From assembly GCF_963666525.1 (NCBI RefSeq), contig NZ_OY762905.1, positions 2,769,501 to 2,833,500 of the forward strand: DNA of 64,000 nt, written 5' to 3'. Shown piece after piece: positions 27,102 through 35,387 of this stretch (position 1 is the stretch's first letter; each line of letters begins with the position of its first letter). The notes below the pieces were generated by a model. The model ran no database searches. It was not told the DNA's origin and saw only the letters and a list, made by a program, of their open reading frames with translations. The position numbers and the translations under genes were made by a program. The DNA comes from an uncultured Cohaesibacter sp. (GTDB lineage: Bacteria; Pseudomonadota; Alphaproteobacteria; Rhizobiales; Cohaesibacteraceae).

Positions 27102-27150
27102 CCGCCGGTTCCAAACCTCCCTTCAAACACTCCTTCGAGGGAACCGGCGG
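27102..27150 (+). terminator. Attenuating hairpin between dctP and dctQ
   Basis: An 11-bp perfect stem (CCGCCGGTTCC at 27102-27112, GGAACCGGCGG at 27140-27150) without a U-run. It probably stabilises the dctP message or partly terminates, rather than ending the operon. Confidence 0.6.
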
Positions 27151-27174
27151 GCCTTACCCAAATGGACATTTCTC

Positions 27175-27678
27175 ATGGCATCTTCCCTGACGCAGTCCTA
27201 TCTGCGCTGGACAGCAAAGCTGTCGAACGCCACGGAATATGTGGCGGTGGCGATATTCGCCGGGATCGTTCTGGTCAACTTCATGGCCGTTGGGGCCCGA
27301 TATGTGCTGGCCGACCCGATCGGCTGGAGCGAAGAAGCCCTTCGCTATGCAATCGTCTGGGCGGTCTATCTGGTCGCCGGAGCCACCTTCCGCCACGGTG
27401 AGCAGATGATGATCGATCTCATCGTCATCATTCCTTCCGACAGAATCCGGCGCATCGCCGCCTTCCTGTCGCTGCTGACGACACTGGTGCTGGCAGCAAT
27501 CGTGGTTGCCCTCGGCATTCCGTTCCTGATGGATACCGGGCAGGTTTCCCCATCCATGCGCCTGCCGATGTGGATCCCCTACGCCGCAGTGGTCGTGGGA
27601 TATCTGATGATCGCCATTCAGGCGATCGCGGGTTACATCGAGCAGCCCGTCCTTGGCAATAAGGAGACGGCACAATGA
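27175..27678 (+). CDS. TRAP transporter small permease (DctQ family)
   Basis: The 167-residue protein has four predicted membrane helices and the DctQ-type motif GWSEEALRYAIVWAVYLVAG near residue 45. It partners the large permease, whose start overlaps its stop by ATGA at 27675-27678. The ribosome site is weak, in keeping with coupling inside the operon. Confidence 0.9.
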   Translation: MASSLTQSYLRWTAKLSNATEYVAVAIFAGIVLVNFMAVGARYVLADPIGWSEEALRYAIVWAVYLVAGATFRHGEQMMIDLIVIIPSDRIRRIAAFLSLLTTLVLAAIVVALGIPFLMDTGQVSPSMRLPMWIPYAAVVVGYLMIAIQAIAGYIEQPVLGNKETAQ

Positions 27679-28952
27679 GCCCCGCAGCAATCTTCTCGGC
27701 CTTCTTCTTCCTGGTGCTGATCGGTTCCCCCATCGCGGTCGCACTGGGCCTCACCGGCGCTTCGGCGGCCTGGTTCGCCCACCTGCCCATGGTCATCATC
27801 CCGACACGCTTCTTCAGCTCGCTGGACAACTTCTCGCTTCTGGCCGCTCCCTTTTACATCTTTGCCGGCGAGGTCATGAACCGGGGCGGGATTACCGAAA
27901 CCCTCATCACCTTTGCTGCCAAGATCACCCGCTTCGTGGCCGGTGGCGCCGCCTATGCCAACATTCTGGCATCGGTGCTGTTTGCCGGTATCTCAGGGAC
28001 GGCGATTGCCGATACCGCAGCCCTTGGCAAGATCTTCATCAACGGCATGCCCAAACAGGGCTACACCAAGGAATTCTCCGCCGCCGTCACCGTTGCCAGT
28101 TCCATGATCGGACCGATCATTCCCCCGTCGGTCATCATGATCGTCTATGCCTCCGTGGCTCAGGTCTCGATCATCAAGCTGTTCGTCGCCGGTATTGTGC
28201 CGGGCCTGATGCTCGGCGGCGCCTGCGCGGTCATCGTGCTGATCACGGCGCTGACCAAGGGGCTGCCCAAGGGCGAGATCAAGGCGGTCGACAAGTCCGA
28301 CAAGCAGCTGGTTTTCGAAACGGCTCTGGTTTTCTCGATCCCGATGTTCATCGTCTTCGGCACGCTCTCCGGTGTCTTCACGGCAACCGAGGCTGGTGGT
28401 ATTGCCTGCGTCTATGCGCTGGTGATTGGCCGGTTCGTGCTCAAGACCCTTTCGGGCCGTAGCGTGCTGGCCTGCATGCGGGCATCCATGCGCACCACCG
28501 CCAGCCTTTATCTGGTTATCGCCGGTGCATCGGTCCTGTCCTACATTCTGACTGTCACCGGTGCCATTTCGTCGGTCCGGTCGCTGACGGTGCTGTTCTC
28601 GGACAGCCAGACGATCTTCCTGTTCTTCGTGCTGGGCATTCTGCTCATCGCCGGTTTCTTTCTGGAACCGGGGGTTCAGGTGCTGCTGCTGGCGCCGATC
28701 TTCCTGCCCATCTCCCGTGGGCTCGGCATCGACGAAATGCAGTTTGCAATGGTCTTCCTGCTGTCCGGCACCATGAGCCTGATGACCCCGCCTGTCGGTA
28801 TCTGCCTCTTCGTGGCAGCGCAGATCGGCGAGATAAGCATCGGACGCATGTTCTGGGCCATCCTGCCATTCCTCGCCGCCCAGATCGTCGCAATTTCATT
28901 CCTCATCATATGGCCGGATCTCGTCACGTTCCTGCCCAACCTGGTCAACTAG
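27675..28952 (+). CDS. TRAP transporter large permease (DctM family)
   Basis: The 425-residue membrane protein has about twelve helices. It shows DctM features such as FAGISGTAIADTAALGKIF near residue 105, MIGPIIPPSVIMIVYASVAQ near 140 and the Pro-rich MSLMTPPVGICLFVAAQ near 365. It is the Na+-driven translocation subunit. Its stop is 2 bases from the start of the dehydrogenase gene, so uptake and catabolism are in one transcript. Confidence 0.93.
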   Translation: MSPAAIFSAFFFLVLIGSPIAVALGLTGASAAWFAHLPMVIIPTRFFSSLDNFSLLAAPFYIFAGEVMNRGGITETLITFAAKITRFVAGGAAYANILASVLFAGISGTAIADTAALGKIFINGMPKQGYTKEFSAAVTVASSMIGPIIPPSVIMIVYASVAQVSIIKLFVAGIVPGLMLGGACAVIVLITALTKGLPKGEIKAVDKSDKQLVFETALVFSIPMFIVFGTLSGVFTATEAGGIACVYALVIGRFVLKTLSGRSVLACMRASMRTTASLYLVIAGASVLSYILTVTGAISSVRSLTVLFSDSQTIFLFFVLGILLIAGFFLEPGVQVLLLAPIFLPISRGLGIDEMQFAMVFLLSGTMSLMTPPVGICLFVAAQIGEISIGRMFWAILPFLAAQIVAISFLIIWPDLVTFLPNLVN

Positions 28953-28954
28953 CC

Positions 28955-29944
28955 ATGACAAAGCAAAAAATCCTTGTTCTGACAGAACAGTTTACAAATG
29001 AATGCCCGCTTTTCGATCCTTTGCGTGAAGCCGGATATGAGGTGGTGGTCAATGAAACCAGCCGTCTTCCCGACGAAGCCTCTCTCAAGGCCATGCTGGC
29101 AAGCGACGTGGTGGCAACAATCGCCGGGGGGGAGCCCTACACCCCTGACGTGATCGCCAACGCCAAGGATCTCAAGATCATCGCCCGTTGGGGCGTTGGG
29201 TATGACAAGGTCAATGTCCCCGCAGCGACCGCTCATGACATCCCGCTTGCCATGGCCTTTGGCCAGAACCATGAGAGCGTCGCAGAATACGCCCATGCCA
29301 TGGCCCTGTCGCTCGCCTGTGGCATTGGTCGCCGCGATGCCATGGTTCATGGTGGTACCTGGATGTTCGACGGCTTCCACCCGGGCCTGTGGGAACGCAC
29401 AGCCGGTCTTATCGGTCTTGGCCGCATCGGTGGCGCCATGGCGCGTCGCCTCAAGGGCCAGTCCATGCGCGTGCTGGTCTTTGATCCCTATGTGAGTGAA
29501 GAACAGGCCGAAGCGGCTGGCGTCGAGAAATGCGATCTCGATACGTTGCTGGCCGAGAGCGATCTGATCTCGGTGCATGCCCCTTCAACGCCCGAGACGC
29601 GCCACACGCTGAATGCAGAAACCTTCGCCAAGATGAAGGATGGCGTCATTGTCATCAATACTTCGCGCGGGCCGCTCATTGACGAGACGGCGCTGGTCGA
29701 TGCCCTCAAGTCCGGCAAGGTCTATGGCGCTGGTCTCGATGTGTTCGAAACCGAGCCGCTTCCGGCCGACAGCGCCCTGCGCAGCTGTGACAATGTCATT
29801 CTCAGCCCGCATGTCTCCGGCATGGACAAGATGGCCGAGAAGCGTGTGACCATGCGCTGCGTCAATAACATTCTGGCCTGGTTGCACGGCGATCCCAAGG
29901 AGCTGCTGCCCTATGTCGTCAACCCCGAAACCCTGAAACTCTGA
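28955..29944 (+). CDS. D-2-hydroxyacid dehydrogenase (PGDH-like)
   Basis: The 329-residue dehydrogenase has the NAD-binding motif GLGRIGGAMARR near 150 and the catalytic triad of the family: Arg in INTSRGPLID, Glu in DVFETEPL, His in SPHVSGMDKMAE. It resembles phosphoglycerate dehydrogenase-like enzymes without the C-terminal regulatory domain. In this operon it probably oxidises or reduces a 2-hydroxy/2-keto acid made from the imported compound. The ATG at 28955 is 2 bases after the dctM stop; a GTG at 28910 in the same frame would overlap dctM and is not favoured. Confidence 0.88.
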   Translation: MTKQKILVLTEQFTNECPLFDPLREAGYEVVVNETSRLPDEASLKAMLASDVVATIAGGEPYTPDVIANAKDLKIIARWGVGYDKVNVPAATAHDIPLAMAFGQNHESVAEYAHAMALSLACGIGRRDAMVHGGTWMFDGFHPGLWERTAGLIGLGRIGGAMARRLKGQSMRVLVFDPYVSEEQAEAAGVEKCDLDTLLAESDLISVHAPSTPETRHTLNAETFAKMKDGVIVINTSRGPLIDETALVDALKSGKVYGAGLDVFETEPLPADSALRSCDNVILSPHVSGMDKMAEKRVTMRCVNNILAWLHGDPKELLPYVVNPETLKL

Positions 29945-29982
29945 ACGGCAAGTCCAGTAAGTCTCATTGGAGGAATAAGAAA

Positions 29983-30918
29983 ATGACCAAAGAAATCTCC
30001 GGTATCATCCCGGTTGTGCTGACGCCGTTCACCGACGACAACAAGATCGACTGGGCAGGCTATGAACGCCTCATCGAATGGTATCTCGAAAACGGTGCCG
30101 AGGCCCTGTTTGCGGTTTGCCAGTCTTCCGAAATGCTGTTCCTTAGTGTCGAGGAACGCGTGGAGCTGGCTCGCTTCACGATGGAAAAGGTCGCCGGGCG
30201 CGTGCCGGTCATGGCTTCCGGCCATATTTCGGATTCGCTGGAAGACCAGAAGACCGAACTTGGTGCCATGGTCGAAACCGGTGTGGACGCCATCGTTCTG
30301 GTGACCAACCGTCTCGATCCGGAGAAGAAGGGCGCCGAGGCCTTCCGCAGCAATCTTGATGCACTGCTCGACTTCCTGCCAGCCGACATGCCGCTCGGTC
30401 TCTATGAATGCCCGGCTCCCTATCGCCGCCTGATGACCGACGAAGAAGTGACCTACTGCGCCCAGTCCGGCCGCTTCGTCATCGTCAAGGACGTCTCTTG
30501 CGATCTGGAAACCGTCACCCGTCGCGTTGGGCTGGTCAAGGGCACGCCGATGAAGATCTGCAACGCCAACGCAGCCATCGCAACCCCGGCCATGTTTGCC
30601 GGATCTGCCGGTTTCTGTGGCGTCTTCAACAACATCCACCCCGACCTTTACCGCTGGGTTCAGGATCACGGCAAGGACCATCCAGAGCTGTGCGAAGAGC
30701 TTTCGGTCTTTCTCGTCCTTTCCGCTCAGGTCGAGCCGATGGGCTATCCCAAGATGGCCAAGCTCTATCACCAGCGCATGGGCACCTTCTCCAGCATCCA
30801 CAGCCGCGTGGTTCCCTTCGACATTGAAGAGAAATTCTGGGCGCTTGGGGCGGTCATCGATCGCATCGAGCAGGGCACTGAGTTCTATCGCAAGAAGATC
30901 AGCGCTCTTTCGGAATAG
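29983..30918 (+). CDS. DapA/DHDPS family aldolase or lyase
   Basis: The 311-residue TIM-barrel protein of the dihydrodipicolinate synthase / N-acetylneuraminate lyase family. The Schiff-base lysine is in FVIVKDVSCD near residue 165 and the catalytic tyrosine in LGLYECPAPY near 140. The usual Gly-Thr-Thr-Gly-Glu keto-acid motif is replaced by CQSSEM near 46, so it is not a biosynthetic DapA. It more likely cleaves or dehydrates a keto-deoxy sugar acid, or condenses pyruvate with an aldehyde. It lies 38 bases after the dehydrogenase gene with a GGAGG site. Confidence 0.85.
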   Translation: MTKEISGIIPVVLTPFTDDNKIDWAGYERLIEWYLENGAEALFAVCQSSEMLFLSVEERVELARFTMEKVAGRVPVMASGHISDSLEDQKTELGAMVETGVDAIVLVTNRLDPEKKGAEAFRSNLDALLDFLPADMPLGLYECPAPYRRLMTDEEVTYCAQSGRFVIVKDVSCDLETVTRRVGLVKGTPMKICNANAAIATPAMFAGSAGFCGVFNNIHPDLYRWVQDHGKDHPELCEELSVFLVLSAQVEPMGYPKMAKLYHQRMGTFSSIHSRVVPFDIEEKFWALGAVIDRIEQGTEFYRKKISALSE

Positions 30919-30929
30919 GAGGCAAGGGG

Positions 30930-31847
30930 ATGTCGATCACGGTATTCGGCTCGGTCAATCTGGACTTGACGGTTTCCGTCGACCACATGCCCGAACCGGG
31001 CGTTACCAGCCATGCCACCGGGTTCCTCAAGGGGCTCGGAGGCAAGGGCGCCAATCAGGCGGTCGCGGCGACCCGATTGGCCTGTTGTCCGGTGCGGTTC
31101 GTGGCAGCCATTGGGGCGGATGCCTTCGGGGCGAGCCTCAGGTCGAGCCTTGAAGGGCTGGGCGTCGATACCGATCATCTCGTCACCATGCCGGATCATG
31201 ATTCCGGCATGGCCCTCATCCATGTCGATGCGACCTCCCAGAACACCATCACGGTTGTGGGCGGTGCCAACATGGCATGGTCTGCAGACGGACCGGATGC
31301 AGATTGCTTCGAAGGGAGCAAAGTGGCCCTGTTTCAGCTGGAAACCCCGCAGAATGCAACCATCGCGGCCATGCGCAAGGCGCGGGCAGCCGGAGCCACG
31401 GTCATTCTCGATCCCGCTCCGATTGCCGCCACGGGCATGGACGCGCTTCTGGCAGAGGCAGACATCATCACCCCCAATGAAACCGAAGCGGCAGGCCTCT
31501 CTGGCAAACTGCCCGCCACATTCGATGAAGCGCTGGATGTCGCACGCAGCCTCTGTGCGCGAGGACCGAGCACGGTCATCGTCAAGCTCGGAGCAAAGGG
31601 GCTGGCCTATGCCTGCAAGGATGGCCGGAGCGGCAAGCTGGAGCCCTTCAAGGTGAATGCAATCGATACGGTGGCCGCCGGTGACAGCTTCAATGGCGGA
31701 CTGGCTGCAGCGTTGGCCGAAGGCATGGAGCTGGAATCGGCCCTGCGCTTTGCCTCTGCTGCCGGAGCTCTGGCCACGACCAAAAAGGGCGCGAGCGAGG
31801 CTGTTCCGGATCGCGCGGACGTCGATGCCCTGATCCTGAAAGCTTAG
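30930..31847 (+). CDS. PfkB family carbohydrate kinase (ribokinase-like)
   Basis: The 305-residue kinase has the N-terminal PfkB motif (GLGGKGANQAVAATRL near 36) and the C-terminal ATP/anion-hole motif DTVAAGDSFNGGLAAAL near 250. The catalytic base is the Asp of AAGD; the common version is DTTGAGD or DTVGAGD. The overall layout is ribokinase-like. As the last gene of the TRAP operon it could phosphorylate the sugar or keto-acid released by the DapA-like enzyme. It lies 11 bases after that gene and is followed by a strong terminator. Confidence 0.88.
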   Translation: MSITVFGSVNLDLTVSVDHMPEPGVTSHATGFLKGLGGKGANQAVAATRLACCPVRFVAAIGADAFGASLRSSLEGLGVDTDHLVTMPDHDSGMALIHVDATSQNTITVVGGANMAWSADGPDADCFEGSKVALFQLETPQNATIAAMRKARAAGATVILDPAPIAATGMDALLAEADIITPNETEAAGLSGKLPATFDEALDVARSLCARGPSTVIVKLGAKGLAYACKDGRSGKLEPFKVNAIDTVAAGDSFNGGLAAALAEGMELESALRFASAAGALATTKKGASEAVPDRADVDALILKA

Positions 31848-31883
31848 CTTGCGACGCGTTGCAAAGGAGCGTCAGGAAAAGGA

Positions 31884-31918
31884 AGGCGGGGATCCGGCAA
31901 GCGGGCCCCGCCTTTTTC
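31884..31918 (+). terminator. Terminator of the TRAP operon
   Basis: An 8-bp stem (AGGCGGGG at 31884-31891, CCCCGCCT at 31906-31913) is followed by TTTTC. Confidence 0.85.
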
Positions 31919-32008
31919 ATATTGATGTGACGCAATGCAAACCACCACCCGACATGAGTTGGCGGGCGGAAAAGCGAATACGGCGCGGCAATGAATTATC
32001 GCTGGGGC

Positions 32009-32794
32009 CTAGTCGGCGATGATGACCTCGATGCCGAGTTCCTCAAAGCGCTTCTTGTCGGCTTTGGAAATGCCTGCATCAATGATGATCGTGTTGACCA
32101 GCTCCACACCGCCAAGAGAGGCAAAGGAAACCTGTCCCAGTTTGGTGGAGTCGGCCAGCAGATAGACATGGGCGGCGGATTTGACCATCGCCGATTTGAC
32201 ATGCAGGTCATTGAAGCCCGGGTAGGTCAGTCCGGCATCAAACGATACTCCGCCCACCGCCAGAAACAGCTTCGGCGCAAACATGTTCTCGAAGAAGGCC
32301 CCGGCCTTCTCACCGGAAAGCGAAAGGGTGGGGGCCTTGAACTCGCCCCCCGTGACCAGCACGGAGTTTGACGGTTCGCGACCGAGGATAAAGACGATGT
32401 TGAGGGCATTGGTCATTACCCTCAGACGCCGCTTCTCGGTCAACTGGTTGGCCAGCATGGTGGTCGTCGAGCCAGCATCGAGAATGATGGTGTCGCCGTC
32501 TTCCACCAGCTCGGCCGCCTTGCGTCCGATGGCTTCCTTCTTGTCGAGATTTTCCAGATGGTGCAGCGCCAACTGCTGCACTTGCTTGGACATGGATTTG
32601 GAGAAGGCTCCACCATGCTCACGAATGATGTGGCCTTCGGCTTCCAGCTTCTCCAGATCCTGTCTGATGGTCGGTTCGGAGACATGAAACATCTCGCTCA
32701 GCTTGGCGACCCTGGCACTTCCCTCTTCCATGAGAAGGTCCAGCATCTTCTGGCGTCTTTGTTCGCCGAGCAGGGGTTTCTTGTCCGATTTCAT
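32009..32794 (-). CDS. DeoR/GlpR family transcriptional regulator
   Basis: The 261-residue regulator has an N-terminal DeoR helix-turn-helix (about 14-70; RVAKLSEMFHVSEPTIRQDL) and a C-terminal sugar-phosphate-sensing domain with DAGSTTTMLANQL near residue 115. It is the last gene of the leftward sugar operon, 4 bases after the isomerase gene, and probably represses the divergent regulon via the TTTCG repeats at 38752-38939. Effectors of this family are phosphorylated sugars, in keeping with the kinase encoded in the rightward arm. I use the ATG at 32794; an upstream open frame overlaps the isomerase. Confidence 0.9.
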   Translation of the reverse strand: MKSDKKPLLGEQRRQKMLDLLMEEGSARVAKLSEMFHVSEPTIRQDLEKLEAEGHIIREHGGAFSKSMSKQVQQLALHHLENLDKKEAIGRKAAELVEDGDTIILDAGSTTTMLANQLTEKRRLRVMTNALNIVFILGREPSNSVLVTGGEFKAPTLSLSGEKAGAFFENMFAPKLFLAVGGVSFDAGLTYPGFNDLHVKSAMVKSAAHVYLLADSTKLGQVSFASLGGVELVNTIIIDAGISKADKKRFEELGIEVIIAD

Positions 32795-32798
32795 CGCG

Positions 32799-34232
32799 CT
32801 ATCCGTCCGAGCAGTGCTTGTAGAGATCCCATTTGAGGTAATTGGAAATGGCATCCTCGACAACATCTGCCACATTGCCTCGCACCATGGCGACATGGTG
32901 CTCGAATCCGTTCTTGCAGATGTAACTCAACAGTTTACGTAGCTCATCCACCTCACAGACTGCAATACCCCCGTCCATGCCAAAGCTGTCATCGGTGAAG
33001 TTACCCTCACCAACATAGGAGCGGATCTGCCCTTTGACGTCGTCGGTGGACAGGCGAAAGAAGGTCATCGGCCCCGGAGCGACATGGCCCTTGATGGCAC
33101 CAAAGCAGGTTTCCTTATCCATAACCGTGCCCAGCACGTCGAGATTGCCGATCTCCAGATCGTTGCCCATGAAGCTCTTTGGATAGTTGGAGCAATGGGT
33201 GCAAACGCATTTGTTGGCTTCATAGGCATAGTTGTTGTTCCAGTCCAGAAGTCCGGACGGCGTGTTGGCAGCCAGCGTCAGGGCATACATCGAAATGGCC
33301 CCTGCCACGTCTACCTCGCAGGCACTCGGCATCATCGCTTCGCCCATCATCGACATGGTGGCGCAACTGGCGCAGCCGAAATTGTCCTGTATGCTGGTCC
33401 AGCACTGGATGGCGCTGGCATCACACTCGTTCTCGGCCATCCAGCGGTTGACCGTCTCGGTGAATTTGGCCTGCCGGAGAACGCTACCCTTGGAAATGCA
33501 GGAGCCTATGGTGCCATAGGCATGGAGCGCCTCGACCCGTTCCTTGACCGCAGCGTCATCATCGGAGAGGGCCTTGGCCCCGGCGATGATCTCGGACATG
33601 TCGCAGGTGACGACGGTTATGCCCGAGGCCTGCAGCAGCTTTTCACTGTAGCGGACGGTCTGAAAGGCTGGCGTGCGGGCACCGATCGAACCGATGCGGG
33701 CACCCTTGAGGCCCTTGACCGTGCGGCAGGTGGCAGCAAAGCGCAACAGATCGGCCCTGAACTCGGCGCCGGTGATGTCGCTGGTGTGGCTGGTGGTATC
33801 GGAGAAGGGGATGCCGTATTGATACAGGTTGTTGCAGACCGAGATCTTGCCACAGAAGGCATCCCGACGGCTGCGCACATCCACCTTGCTGACCTCGTCG
33901 TTGCAGGCCTGCACCATGATGGGCACGCCCAGATTGGCCTGACTGATGGTTTCGATGATGCCGATTTCATCGCCGAAGTTCGGCAGGATGACGAGGATGC
34001 CGTCAATCTCTTCGCGCTTTTCCTTGAATAGCCTGGCATAGAGCGCTGCGTCCGCCCGGGTTTCCACCGCGCCATGCGGCGTCGCGTCGGAGGGCATAAG
34101 GATCGGGGTGAGCTTCAGCTCTTGCATCACCGAAAGGATTTCTTTTCTGGCATCGACGGCCATGGCCCCGTTGAAAATATTGCGGGTGCCGATGATCAGA
34201 CCGAAGGTCATGCTCTTTTGTGTGATCCGCAT
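32799..34232 (-). CDS. L-fucose isomerase-like aldose-ketose isomerase
   Basis: The 477-residue protein matches the FucI/AraA fold. Candidate metal ligands are Glu306 (ACEVDVAG), Asp330 (LLDWNNN) and His445 or His446 (EHHVAM). The Glu-Asp spacing of 24 is that of E. coli FucI (Glu337/Asp361, from memory), whereas AraA uses a Glu. The family also shows the CVCTHCSNYP segment near 340. It is shorter than FucI (about 590) and close to AraA length (about 500). It probably interconverts an aldose and a ketose whose phosphate is the transketolase substrate; the sugar is unknown. The ATG at 34232 has AGGAG upstream. Confidence 0.78.
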   Translation of the reverse strand: MRITQKSMTFGLIIGTRNIFNGAMAVDARKEILSVMQELKLTPILMPSDATPHGAVETRADAALYARLFKEKREEIDGILVILPNFGDEIGIIETISQANLGVPIMVQACNDEVSKVDVRSRRDAFCGKISVCNNLYQYGIPFSDTTSHTSDITGAEFRADLLRFAATCRTVKGLKGARIGSIGARTPAFQTVRYSEKLLQASGITVVTCDMSEIIAGAKALSDDDAAVKERVEALHAYGTIGSCISKGSVLRQAKFTETVNRWMAENECDASAIQCWTSIQDNFGCASCATMSMMGEAMMPSACEVDVAGAISMYALTLAANTPSGLLDWNNNYAYEANKCVCTHCSNYPKSFMGNDLEIGNLDVLGTVMDKETCFGAIKGHVAPGPMTFFRLSTDDVKGQIRSYVGEGNFTDDSFGMDGGIAVCEVDELRKLLSYICKNGFEHHVAMVRGNVADVVEDAISNYLKWDLYKHCSDG

Positions 34233-34308
34233 AGCGGTCTCCTGTTGGTCTTTTGAAATCATGTGCGCTGGCCAGACCGCAGGTCTGGCCAGCGCAGGTC
34301 CAATCCGT

Positions 34309-35376
34309 TTACTGCGTCTGGTTCTGTTGCAGGGCGGCCTTGCGCTGCAGATCACGCTGGATCTGGTCGATGACCACGGCTCCGACAATCACGACGCCCT
34401 TGATGACCATCTGCCAGAAGGAACTGACCCCCATCATGACGAGGCCGTCAGACAGGATGCCGATGACGAAGGCGCCGATGATCGTGCCGCCGATCCTGCC
34501 GCGGCCACCAGCCATCGAGGTGCCGCCCAGAACGGCTGCTGCGATGGCGTTGAGCTCGAACATGTTGCCCGTTGCCGGATGGGCGGCCACCAGCTGCGAG
34601 GCGACGATGAGCCCGGCAATCGCGGCGCAGAAGCCGGAGAACATGTAGACGAACATCTTGGTGCGGTTGACCTTGACGCCGGAGAGCTTGGCAGCATTCT
34701 CATTGCCTCCGACCGCATAGATGTGACGGCCAAGCGGCGTGTGGCGGGAGAGATAGGCCGCGCCAATCGCCAGCACGACCAGAATGACGATCGAGACGGG
34801 AACGCCAAGGATGGTGCCAGCCCCGAGCCACGGGAAGCCGGTGTTGCCCAGCTCGGGCGAGCCGATCAGGTTGGGGAATGTCGAGCCGTCAGACGACAGC
34901 ATGGCCATGCCGCGTGCTGCATAGAGCATACCCAGCGTGGCGATGAACGGGGCGACGTTGAGTCGGGTGATCAGCAGCCCGTTGATAGCACCGATAATGA
35001 TACCCAGCACGAGGGTGATCAGGATGATCTCGGGCACGTTGAAATAGACGGTATAGCCGACGACCTCGAGCGGCAGGCCGTTGAGGATCAGGCCGCCGGC
35101 GACCATGCCTGCCAATCCGACGATGGAGCCGACCGACAGGTCGATGCCGCCGGTGATGATGACGAAGGTCATGCCAATGGCGAGAAAGGCGTTGATGGCC
35201 ACGTGCTTGGACATGATCATCAGGTTGGCCACGGACAGGAAGTTCGGCACCAGGATCGCAAAGAAGGCGACCACGACGATCAGGGCGATGAAGGTTCTCA
35301 GCTTGAGCAGCAGCATGCCGATCGGCAGGGATGACGGCTTCTGCGTGGCGGTATCGGTGGTGGTAACGGATGCCAT
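34309..35376 (-). CDS. Ribose-type (CUT2) ABC transporter permease
   Basis: The 355-residue membrane protein has the RbsC/XylH-type motifs GGIDLSVGSIVGLAGM near residue 77 and AAAVLGGTSMAGGRGRIGGT near 285. One such permease forms a homodimer in monosaccharide importers of this class. It lies 12 bases from the ATPase gene in the operon. Confidence 0.93.
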   Translation of the reverse strand: MASVTTTDTATQKPSSLPIGMLLLKLRTFIALIVVVAFFAILVPNFLSVANLMIMSKHVAINAFLAIGMTFVIITGGIDLSVGSIVGLAGMVAGGLILNGLPLEVVGYTVYFNVPEIILITLVLGIIIGAINGLLITRLNVAPFIATLGMLYAARGMAMLSSDGSTFPNLIGSPELGNTGFPWLGAGTILGVPVSIVILVVLAIGAAYLSRHTPLGRHIYAVGGNENAAKLSGVKVNRTKMFVYMFSGFCAAIAGLIVASQLVAAHPATGNMFELNAIAAAVLGGTSMAGGRGRIGGTIIGAFVIGILSDGLVMMGVSSFWQMVIKGVVIVGAVVIDQIQRDLQRKAALQQNQTQ

Positions 35377-35387
35377 GGATATCCCCT

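Noticed and set aside
34108-35334. 408-codon plus-strand frame opposite the CUT2 permease
   Set aside because: The product is an Asp/Gln/His-rich low-complexity sequence with no domain; the opposite strand encodes a clear RbsC-type permease.
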